The notes below the pieces were generated by a model, which was not told where the DNA came from, did not search any database, and saw nothing but the letters and a program-made list of their open reading frames with translations. This document shows, one piece after another, positions 1-6,237 of a stretch of DNA of 6,348 nucleotides. A program made the position numbers and the translations under genes. Within the stretch, counting starts at the first letter, position 1. Every line of letters begins with the position of its first letter. Source of the DNA: Planctomycetota bacterium (lineage in GTDB: Bacteria > Planctomycetota > UBA1135 > GCA-002686595). The stretch lies in assembly GCA_028823185.1 (NCBI GenBank), contig JAPKBY010000110.1, positions 1-6,348 on the forward strand, given 5' to 3'.

Positions 1-2624
1 TCGACGAACTGGACGTCATTCAATGTGACGAGAGCCTGCATCGGAGTGTTCGTTCGCTGACGCTCCACGACGCATGTGTCCCGGATCGGCGTATCAAAGG
101 TAGACATCGCAGGCTGTGGAGCTGATCGCTTCCAGTAGATGTACATGGACTTGCGGTAGAGCTTCTCACCGTGGTCCTGTGCGAAGCGCAGGTTCCGATT
201 GAGCGAGACCTCGTTCCAGAGACCTTCCGGCTGGTAGACCTTCACGCCTGGTCCCCCGACTTCATCCACGAGCGTCCCGCTCACGGCGAGCGCCTGATCG
301 CGCAAGAACTCACCGTGCAGACGAAAGCGTGACGCGCGCGCGAGGAGCTCGTTCTCCGGGTCCGTCTCCACGAGCTCAGCGTCGGCGCCTGAGTCTTGGC
401 GATAGCTCGCGCTCATGACGAGCTGCTTGAGAGCGCGCTTCACATCCCAGCCGCTCTCGATGAAGTCTCGGGCGAGCCAGTCGAGGAGCGCCGGGTGACT
501 GGGTCGTTCACCTTGAGAGCCAAAGTCCATCACCGAGCGCACGAGGCCGCGACCGAAGAGCATGGACCAGTAGCGGTTCATGGCGACGCGCGCCGTCATC
601 GGGTGCTCTGGATGAACGAGCCACTGCGCGAGGCCGAGGCGATTGGTGGGCGCGCCGTCCGGGAGCGGCAAGATGTCCTCGAGGACGCCAGGTTCTACGG
701 GCTCATCTTTGCGCGGCGCGTCGTACTGGCCGCGATCGAGGACATAAGTCATGCGCGTCTTGGGGACGTCCTTCATGACCATCACGGTCGAGATCATCCC
801 CGTGATCTCGCCCTTGCGCGTGAGAGCAGCCTCCTTAGCAGAAGCCTGAGCGACCCCTTCGTCCCATCCGGTGCGGAGGAAGTGATCACGCAAGACGCCG
901 CGAGCGGCGTCATCTAGCGCGTCGGATTCGGATTTGAGCGCGGCGAGCAAGGGGCCCGGCAGATCCTCTCCCACCATCTTGAAGTAGTAGCCCGTCGGGC
1001 CGCCGCCGTTCACGATCTTCAAGAGGAGCTGGCTCTCGCCGGCGGGGAGATTGAGGCTCGCCTGGTCCTGATCCGCAGCGACGCCGCGACCCACGTCCTT
1101 CGCGAAGACCTCTTCACCGTCAAGGAAGACCTTGATGCTGTCATCACTGCCGAGCGAGATCGAGACGGCTTGGGCGCGCTCACACTCGATGAGGCGAGTG
1201 AGGTAGACCGCCGAGTTGCCGGTGCTGCCGAGGATGTGGAGCTTGCCGTCGACGTCAGCGCGCTCAGTCCAAGGCTTCCCTGCCACCAGAGCTGTGATGT
1301 CAATCTCGATGGCCTCAGGGCCGTGGTCCGTATCGTAAGCCGCCTTCTTGCTCTCCTTCTGGAAGGGACCGGCCGAATACCAGGCGCCGAGCTCTGGAGG
1401 GTCACGCTGCAAGAGCGCATCGCGCTCATCTGCGTGCCAGGCCAAGAGCGCGTCCTCGGGCGGAGCAGCGGTCTCAAAGAAAGCCTCCGCGGCTTGGATC
1501 GACTCATCAAGAGCGCTGAGCTCTACGCCCTGCTCCTCCGTGGGAACGGAGATGAGCGGTGCGGCGTTCCCGTTGCGAGTCTGGAAGCCCTTCTCCACGC
1601 TCTGATTGAAGTAAGCGAAGAAGCGGTAGTAGTCCTTCTGGCTGACAGGGTCGTATTTATGGTCATGGCATTGAGCGCACTCCATGCTGAGTCCCAACCA
1701 CACATTGCTCGTGGTCTTGACCCGGTCGACCATGTACTTGACTCGCAGCTCTTCATCGATGGCGCCGCCCTCATCCGAGGTGGGAGAGTTGCGATGGAAA
1801 CCTGAGGCGACGAGCTGAGCGTTGGTGGGCTCGGGCAGGAGATCTCCCGCGAGCTGCTCAACGGTGAACTGATCGAAGGGCATGTTGTTCGCGTAAGCAC
1901 TAATGACCCAATCACGCCAAGGCCACATATCGCGAGGTCCATCGGCATGGTGAACGGAGGTGTCGCCATAGCGAGCCGCGTCCATCCAAGAGAGGGTCAT
2001 GCGCTCTGCATAAGAATCGCTAGCCAACAAGCGATCGACGAGCTCCTCATAAGCCTCGGGCCGATCGTCGCCGACGAACTCAGCGACCTCCACTGGAGTC
2101 GGTGGCATCCCGCATAGGTCAAAGGAGAGTCGCCTGATGAGCGTAGATCTATGAGCCTGCGGTGAGGGTTGAAGCCCCGCCTCCATCATGCGCGCCCGCA
2201 CAAAGGAGTCGATCACATTGCCTGTCTCCTCTCCCGCGGCCGTGGAGTCCTTGGGAGTGATCGGCTGGAAGGACCAGTGCCGCTCATACTCAGCGCCCTC
2301 GGCTACCCAGCGCGTGAGGATCTCGATCTCTTCAGAGCTGAGCGCGCCCTCTTCCGTGGGCGGCATGACCTCGTCTTCGAACTTGCTGGTGATTCGCAGG
2401 ATGAGCTCGCTCTCATCGGGCTGGCCAGGGATGAGAATTCCGCGCTCCCCTCCGACGATCTCCGACAGGTCGAGGCGCAGCTTAGCCTCGCGGGTGCCCT
2501 CGTCGGGACCATGACAGACAAAGCAGCGCTTCGAGAGGATCGGTTGAACATCCCGACCGAAATCGACCTTGATCGGCTCATCAGAGCCGACAGCGAAGAA
2601 GAGGAGAGCGAAGAGCGGTGTCAT
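1..2624 (-). CDS. Planctomycete-type cytochrome c protein, PSCyt1-DUF1549-DUF1553 (C-terminus cut by window edge)
   Basis: The frame is open from the ATG at 2622-2624 to the left edge: 874 complete codons and no stop, so the C-terminus lies outside. Residues 2-13 are a short hydrophobic stretch, probably a minimal signal peptide. Residues about 20-112 form the PSCyt1 heme domain, with CFVCH at 34-38 and a likely distal Met in VMPP (86-89). Residues about 137-341 match DUF1549 (IDSFVRAR, then LIRRLSFDLCGMPPTP) and contain a second CxxCH, CAQCH at 316-320, followed by DHKYDP. Residues about 412-552 look like an inserted beta-sandwich. DUF1553 begins near 655 (NRLGLAQWL, then MNRYW) and reaches VERQRTNTPMQAL close to the edge. 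Family members are usually around 900-1100 residues, so perhaps 100 or more are missing. An in-frame TGA lies shortly upstream of the ATG, so no longer ATG start exists; no clear Shine-Dalgarno is seen. Known for the family: exported proteins of poorly defined function, often beside DUF1501 genes. Inference: a periplasmic protein with one or two c-type hemes. Confidence 0.93.
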   Translation of the reverse strand, partial: MTPLFALLFFAVGSDEPIKVDFGRDVQPILSKRCFVCHGPDEGTREAKLRLDLSEIVGGERGILIPGQPDESELILRITSKFEDEVMPPTEEGALSSEEIEILTRWVAEGAEYERHWSFQPITPKDSTAAGEETGNVIDSFVRARMMEAGLQPSPQAHRSTLIRRLSFDLCGMPPTPVEVAEFVGDDRPEAYEELVDRLLASDSYAERMTLSWMDAARYGDTSVHHADGPRDMWPWRDWVISAYANNMPFDQFTVEQLAGDLLPEPTNAQLVASGFHRNSPTSDEGGAIDEELRVKYMVDRVKTTSNVWLGLSMECAQCHDHKYDPVSQKDYYRFFAYFNQSVEKGFQTRNGNAAPLISVPTEEQGVELSALDESIQAAEAFFETAAPPEDALLAWHADERDALLQRDPPELGAWYSAGPFQKESKKAAYDTDHGPEAIEIDITALVAGKPWTERADVDGKLHILGSTGNSAVYLTRLIECERAQAVSISLGSDDSIKVFLDGEEVFAKDVGRGVAADQDQASLNLPAGESQLLLKIVNGGGPTGYYFKMVGEDLPGPLLAALKSESDALDDAARGVLRDHFLRTGWDEGVAQASAKEAALTRKGEITGMISTVMVMKDVPKTRMTYVLDRGQYDAPRKDEPVEPGVLEDILPLPDGAPTNRLGLAQWLVHPEHPMTARVAMNRYWSMLFGRGLVRSVMDFGSQGERPSHPALLDWLARDFIESGWDVKRALKQLVMSASYRQDSGADAELVETDPENELLARASRFRLHGEFLRDQALAVSGTLVDEVGGPGVKVYQPEGLWNEVSLNRNLRFAQDHGEKLYRKSMYIYWKRSAPQPAMSTFDTPIRDTCVVERQRTNTPMQALVTLNDVQFV

Positions 2625-2677
2625 GGGAGAGCGTTGAGTCCGGGCGAGAGATCATCCTACGCCAGAGCTGGCGATAT

Positions 2678-2708
2678 GGGAGCGCGCAGTCCTGACTACA
2701 GCGCTCCC
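2678..2708 (-). terminator. Intergenic GC-rich hairpin, possible attenuator or weak terminator
   Basis: GGGAGCGC at 2678-2685 and GCGCTCCC at 2701-2708 form a perfect 8-bp inverted repeat with a 15-nt loop. A further 3-bp AGT/ACT pairing is possible inside the loop. It begins about 10 bp beyond the stop of the propeller gene and lies in the 94 bp gap before the cytochrome gene. No T-tract follows on either strand, so it is not a classical intrinsic terminator. It could attenuate read-through, stabilise the upstream mRNA or mark a processing site. Confidence 0.4.
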
Positions 2709-2718
2709 TAACAGCGGC

Positions 2719-3657
2719 TCACTTCAGGAGCGGTCCCTTGAGAGCCTTCCCATTCGTCGTCAGCACCTGAAAATGATGAACTCGGTGCGGGCCCATATAG
2801 CGCCAGACGATTTCCTTGTCCCGAGTCACCTCAAAGAGCTTCACCTTGCCACCGCCAGCCGCATAGCTAGCGATCACAGTGTTGCCATTGGGGAGCCGCT
2901 GAGCACCACAAGGGTCCGCAAAGGGGTCGTCCTCGAAGTCCGCATTGGAGACCTTCCAAACGACCTCCCCCTTTGCGTTCATCTCGATGGTCTTATTGCC
3001 ATTAGTCAGATTGACGAGCGTGTTTCCATTCGCGAGCCGGATCGCCGTGAAGGGCCAGTTCTTCGCGGCCTTTCCGCCCAGCTCTTCTAGGTCGGTCTTG
3101 AAGACGGTGAGGACCTTCCCTTCCGGCGAGTATTCCTTCACCTTGAAGGCGAGAAGGTGCGGCACGAGGTAGTTTCCATTCGCGAGCTTGCGCGCCATGC
3201 GGGTCTGCATGTGAGCGTTGTCCGTCTCTGGTTGGAGCGGAACCTCCACGACGACCTCCCCCTTTGGATTCACCTCAAGCAGCCTCGGCTTAACACCGAG
3301 CTCGGAGATCAAAGTGTTGCCGTTCGCGAGTCGTGAACAGGTTCCGAGCTCTGCATTCTCTGCTGACTTCTTGTAGTGGAAGACGAGCTCATGCTCGCGC
3401 GTCAGCTCTTTGACCTCAGCACCCCACGTGATCAGCACGTTGCCGTTCTCTAAGACGAAGCCGTCTCGAGCTCCAGCAGCGCCCGAGTTCCAAGTCTCTT
3501 TGCCCTCCTCATCAATGATGCCAGTGAAGCTCGGGCCTGCGACGAAGAAGGAGTGCTGAATTCCCTCAACCTCCTTGCCAGAAGATTCCTGCGAGAGGAC
3601 CGGGTCCGAAGAGAGGGCCGTGAGAGTGAATGCTAGGGCGAAGAGCTTGAAGCGCAT
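2719..3657 (-). CDS. Secreted beta-propeller-like protein with NGN repeats (PQQ-like/arylsulfotransferase-like)
   Basis: 312 residues, ATG at 3655-3657, TGA at 2719-2721. The N-terminus MRFKLFALAFTLTALSS has a basic start and hydrophobic core, with likely cleavage around residues 17-23, so it is probably exported. The mature part is built from a repeated L-x-N-G-N-x-hydrophobic motif: LENGNVLI (69-76), LANGNTLI (110-117), LANGNYLV (158-165), LANGNTLV (208-215) and LPNGNTVI (255-262), spaced 41-50 residues. Strands such as GEVVWKV and KEIVWRY recur between them. This is the pattern of PQQ-like or arylsulfotransferase-like propellers. Only two Cys are present (107, 250), and the C-terminus carries VHHFQVL (293-299). 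No catalytic residue can be assigned, so binding or scaffolding is as likely as enzyme activity. It lies 94 bp upstream of the cytochrome gene in the same orientation, suggesting co-transcription. AAGGAA nine to ten bases before the ATG supports the start. Confidence 0.9.
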   Translation of the reverse strand: MRFKLFALAFTLTALSSDPVLSQESSGKEVEGIQHSFFVAGPSFTGIIDEEGKETWNSGAAGARDGFVLENGNVLITWGAEVKELTREHELVFHYKKSAENAELGTCSRLANGNTLISELGVKPRLLEVNPKGEVVVEVPLQPETDNAHMQTRMARKLANGNYLVPHLLAFKVKEYSPEGKVLTVFKTDLEELGGKAAKNWPFTAIRLANGNTLVNLTNGNKTIEMNAKGEVVWKVSNADFEDDPFADPCGAQRLPNGNTVIASYAAGGGKVKLFEVTRDKEIVWRYMGPHRVHHFQVLTTNGKALKGPLLK

Positions 3658-3665
3658 GTGTCCGA

Positions 3666-3671
3666 TTCCTT
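3666..3671 (-). promoter_or_regulatory. Ribosome binding site of the NGN-propeller gene
   Basis: On the minus strand AAGGAA (within GGAAAGGAATC) sits about nine bases before the ATG at 3657. This is a normal Shine-Dalgarno position and supports that start, which also yields a clean signal peptide. Confidence 0.6.
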
Positions 3672-3791
3672 TCCGGTTTCGAGGGAGGAGAGAGCAGAGA
3701 CCTTAACGAATGCCTCAGCCCTCTCCAGAGAGCCTCAAACGAAGCGTTGCGAATGAGGCCACTAAATTCATCAAAAGCAGGCTTAATGAAT

Positions 3792-3796
3792 AAAGG
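3792..3796 (+). promoter_or_regulatory. Possible ribosome binding site that decides the start of the coiled-coil gene
   Basis: AAAGG ends five bases before the GTG at 3802, a usable spacing, but 20 bases before the ATG at 3817, which is too far. This favours the GTG start. Against it, the codons between GTG and ATG are AT-rich, unlike the rest of the gene. Confidence 0.4.
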
Positions 3797-3801
3797 CCTT
3801 C

Positions 3802-4503
3802 GTGTATTTTCTATTCATGAATCAGCTCTCAATCGGCCACTTAGTTCTCGTACTCGTGCTCGGCGCCGCCAGCGCCGCTGTAACAAGCTCGCTCCTCAAC
3901 ACGACGAACGCGCCTGCGCTCGTCAGCGAAGCTATCCCTGACGCAAAGCTCGTCGCACAGATTCAAGCGCTCCGAGAGGAGAACACCCTCCTCAATGAGC
4001 GGGTCTCGACCTTGGAGCTGCGACCTGTACTCACCGAACGCGTCGCCGCCGTGGACAACTCCGACTTCGAAGAAGAGGTCCGCGCCTTCATGGCAAAGAA
4101 CGAGGTGAAGGGTGGAGCGACGCCGGTCGCGCTTCAGTCCAAAGTGGAGAGCGCCCTCACGGCGATCCGTGAGCAGGAAGATATCGAGAAGGCAGAGATC
4201 GCACGCCAGAAACGTGACAGGTGGATCTCTAGCACGATCGAGAACGCCGCTCCGGAGCTAGGGCTCACACAATTCCAGACCGACGAGATGAATCGCACTT
4301 GGATCGCGAAGGCTGAGGCCGACGCAGAGCTCGGCCGCATCTGGGAGTCCGGCAACGAAGCTGACAGGGCGAACATCGGGGCGCTCAAGGAAGCGAACGA
4401 CGAGCGGCATCAAGCCAACCTCCAAGGCTTCCTCTCGACTGATCAATACGATCAATACACAGAGATGGTCAGCCGTTGGCGCGGCGGCGGTCGCGGCAAG
4501 TAG
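3802..4503 (+). CDS. Membrane-anchored or exported coiled-coil protein with LTxxQ-like motifs
   Basis: 233 residues from GTG 3802, or 228 from ATG 3817; TAG at 4501-4503. The spaced AAAGG favours GTG; the start is not settled. Residues 9-27 are hydrophobic and end in small residues (GAASAAV), either a signal peptide or an N-terminal anchor. Residues 50-71 form an ideal leucine zipper: Leu at 50, 57, 64 and 71 (position d), with Ile54, Asn61 and Val68 at position a. This implies a parallel coiled-coil dimer. The rest is strongly helical and charged, with LTQFQ (155-159) and LSTDQ (211-215), which fit the LTxxQ motif of Spy/CpxP-type periplasmic proteins. The C-terminus is a basic Gly/Arg tail, RWRGGGRGK. 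There are no Cys. No family is recognised with confidence; the Spy/CpxP likeness is short-motif only and could be convergent. It diverges from the propeller gene and precedes the dehydrogenase-like gene by 136 bp. Confidence 0.85.
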   Translation: MYFLFMNQLSIGHLVLVLVLGAASAAVTSSLLNTTNAPALVSEAIPDAKLVAQIQALREENTLLNERVSTLELRPVLTERVAAVDNSDFEEEVRAFMAKNEVKGGATPVALQSKVESALTAIREQEDIEKAEIARQKRDRWISSTIENAAPELGLTQFQTDEMNRTWIAKAEADAELGRIWESGNEADRANIGALKEANDERHQANLQGFLSTDQYDQYTEMVSRWRGGGRGK

Positions 4504-4538
4504 AGCTCCAAAAGGGCGACATGGATCGCCTCAGAGCT
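4504..4538 (+). terminator. Possible hairpin after the coiled-coil gene
   Basis: Immediately after the stop codon, AGCTC (4504-4508) can pair with GAGCT (4534-4538). Nested inside, GGCGA (4515-4519) pairs with TCGCC (4526-4530) around a six-base loop. Both arms are perfect but short, with unpaired bases between them, and there is no T-run afterwards. It is a weak candidate for a 3' end structure. Confidence 0.3.
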
Positions 4539-4594
4539 AGAGGGGGATTCCATTAAGAGTGTCTATATAGGGCTCGAGGCGATGACCTCAGCAC

Positions 4595-4625
4595 GAACTG
4601 AAATCTGATATAGAATTTAGTTACA
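4595..4625 (+). promoter_or_regulatory. AT-rich putative promoter of the dehydrogenase-like gene
   Basis: This is the most AT-rich part of the gap before 4640. TAGAAT at 4611-4616 matches five of six bases of a -10 box. The hexamer 17 bases upstream (TCAGCA, 4588-4593) matches a -35 box poorly. If used, the leader would be only about 18-20 bases. No Shine-Dalgarno is visible before the ATG at 4640. Confidence 0.25.
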
Positions 4626-4639
4626 CCTAAGCTCTAGCC

Positions 4640-6202
4640 ATGATTCGACCTCTAGCCATCCTCCTATGCGCCTCGCTTGTCTCGCCCGCCTCAGCCCAAG
4701 GCGGCGGCATCACGACGGTCCGCATCGCCTCGGGCATCTTGCAGCCCACCTCCCTCTGCTCTCCGCCGGGTGACACCCAGCGGCTCTTCGTGACGAGCAA
4801 AGGGACCGGCGTACGCATCATCAAAGACGGCGCGCTCTTGCAGACTCCGTTCCTCAACCTGAGCTCGATCCTGACCACGAACAATGAGGGGCTCTCGAGC
4901 CTCGCCTTTCACCCGAACTATGCCTCGAACGGAAAGTTCTACATCACCTTCCTGGACGTGAACGGCTTCTCTCACCTGATGCAGTACGAGGTCTCTTCCG
5001 ACCCGGACCTCGCAGACCCCAACTCCGGGATCGATCTGTTAACACCGCATCTCCAGCCTAGCCCCGTCCACAACTGGAACTGTGTCGCCTTCGGCCCGGA
5101 CGGGATGCTCTACGCCGGCTTCGGTGACGGAGGTCCCGCCAACGACCCCAACAACGAGGCCCAGAACCTGAACTCACTCCTGGGCAAGATCCTGCGCATC
5201 GACATCGACGCTCCGGCTCCTTATATCCCCTCCGACAACCCCTTCGTCGGTCTCCCTAACCACCGCGAAGAGATCTGGGCCTATGGCCTGCGTGAGCCCT
5301 GGCGCATCTCCTTCGATCCCCTCTCAGGCGATCTCTGGATCGGCGACGTCGGTCAGGGTTTGTGGGAGGAGATCGACTTCCAGCCTGCCTCGAGCACCGG
5401 CGGCGAGAACTACGGCTGGCATTGCAAGCAGGGCACGCACTGCACCTCGATACCCGGCTGCGGCTGTAACGACCCCACCGCCATCGATCCCATCTATGAC
5501 TACGGTCACGTCGAGGGGAACTGCTGCGTCATCGGCGGTTACGTCTACCGCGGCGCGGCGCTCCCTGAGCTGCAAGGGTGCTATTTCTTCTCTGACTACT
5601 GCTCGAGCAAGATCTGGACCTTGCGCTATGACGGCTCACAGGTCTCAGACTTTCAGGATCGGACCCAGGACCTCGAGAACGCTAATGGTCACGTCATCTC
5701 GCTCATCACCTCCTACGGTGTCGACGCAGAGGGAGAGCTCTACATCCTCGACATGACGCAGTCCGAGGTCTTCAAGATCATCCGCCAGGAGGATTGCGGC
5801 GCTGAGACCTACTGCATGACCTCTCCAAACTCTGCGGGTCCAGGAGCGCTCATCTCCCACCTCGGCTCTGCGAGCGTCACAAACAACGACTTCACCCTCG
5901 AGGGGACGCAGGCTCCCTCCCACCAGTTCGGCCTCTTCTACTACGGTCCAAACCCGATCGAGGTCCCCTTCGCCGACGGCAAGCGCTGCGTGGGCGGCGG
6001 CACCTGGCGCCTCAATCCTGCAGCGCAGACGAACGCTAACGGCCGGATCCTCCACCCGATCGACCTGCAAAACCAGTCCGGCCCAGGCGCGCTGCTCCCC
6101 GGCACCACCTGGCACTTCCAGCTCTGGTTCCGCGACCCAAACGGCCCCGGCGGCACGGGCTCCAACCTCTCCGACGGCCTGACTGCGACTTTCTGTCCCT
6201 AA
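4640..6202 (+). CDS. Secreted glucose/sorbosone dehydrogenase-like (PQQ-dependent sugar dehydrogenase family) propeller with extra C-terminal domain
   Basis: 520 residues, ATG 4640-4642, TAA 6200-6202. Residues 1-19 are a good signal peptide (MIRPLAILLCASLVS, cleavage after PASA). Residues about 24-382 match the GSDH/HHIP-like six-bladed propeller: GLSSLAFHPNY (84-94), VHNWNCVAFGPDGMLY (143-158) with His144 at the place of the family's catalytic His, FGDGG (161-165), LGKILRIDID (181-190), YGLREPWRISFD (215-226), IGDVGQGLWEEIDF (234-247) and GGENYGW (254-260). The usual GLRNPWR reads GLREPWR here. Residues 262-321 hold eight Cys, likely disulfides of an exported protein. Residues about 386-520 are not part of the propeller: an added domain starting CGAETYC, with GLFYYGPNP and CVGGG in the middle, and ending FNLSDGL-like and TFCP. 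It resembles tails on other secreted planctomycete proteins. Family reaction: oxidation of sugars or other alcohols with PQQ and Ca2+; many homologues have no proven activity, so substrate and activity are open. Confidence 0.92.
   Translation: MIRPLAILLCASLVSPASAQGGGITTVRIASGILQPTSLCSPPGDTQRLFVTSKGTGVRIIKDGALLQTPFLNLSSILTTNNEGLSSLAFHPNYASNGKFYITFLDVNGFSHLMQYEVSSDPDLADPNSGIDLLTPHLQPSPVHNWNCVAFGPDGMLYAGFGDGGPANDPNNEAQNLNSLLGKILRIDIDAPAPYIPSDNPFVGLPNHREEIWAYGLREPWRISFDPLSGDLWIGDVGQGLWEEIDFQPASSTGGENYGWHCKQGTHCTSIPGCGCNDPTAIDPIYDYGHVEGNCCVIGGYVYRGAALPELQGCYFFSDYCSSKIWTLRYDGSQVSDFQDRTQDLENANGHVISLITSYGVDAEGELYILDMTQSEVFKIIRQEDCGAETYCMTSPNSAGPGALISHLGSASVTNNDFTLEGTQAPSHQFGLFYYGPNPIEVPFADGKRCVGGGTWRLNPAAQTNANGRILHPIDLQNQSGPGALLPGTTWHFQLWFRDPNGPGGTGSNLSDGLTATFCP
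5795..6199 (+). other. C-terminal tail domain of the dehydrogenase-like protein (residues 386-520)
   Basis: It begins directly after the last propeller strand (VFKIIRQ). Visible landmarks are C386 and C392, PNSAGPGA (395-402), a GS-rich strand, FTLEG, GLFYYGPNP, RCVGGGTWRLNP, a Gly/Leu/Pro linker, TWHFQLWFRDP and the terminal LSDGLTATFCP. It looks like a beta-rich module of about 135 residues with paired Cys. From memory, similar tails end many exported planctomycete proteins of unrelated catalytic type, which would suit a sorting or surface-attachment role. That role is inference. Confidence 0.65.
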
Positions 6203-6237
6203 GAAGCCGCGCACACCCCCGCTTCAAGAACCTATAA

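Larger units (their letters stand above)
3658..3801. promoter_or_regulatory. Divergent intergenic region between the propeller and coiled-coil genes
   Basis: This 144-bp stretch separates two genes transcribed away from each other, so it should hold both promoters. The part next to the plus-strand gene (about 3760-3801) is clearly AT-rich compared with the coding DNA. I could not place a convincing -35/-10 pair with standard spacing for either direction, and no clear operator palindrome is visible. The promoter role is inferred from layout only. Confidence 0.45.

Noticed and set aside
396..917. Plus-strand open frame of 173 codons
   Set aside because: It lies wholly opposite the DUF1553 part of the cytochrome gene, whose minus-strand frame has clear family motifs. 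The translated plus-strand product shows no recognisable domain.
1170..1805. Plus-strand open frame of 211 codons
   Set aside because: It is antisense to the DUF1549 and insertion region of the cytochrome gene, a typical shadow frame in GC-rich coding DNA, with no motif of its own.
1019..1969. Minus-strand open frames of 163 and 148 codons
   Set aside because: They are out of frame within the cytochrome gene and are rich in Ser, Arg and Thr, as expected for a shifted frame.
2169..2711. Plus-strand open frame of 180 codons opposite the start of the cytochrome gene
   Set aside because: It opposes the signal peptide and the CFVCH heme domain, which are convincing on the minus strand.
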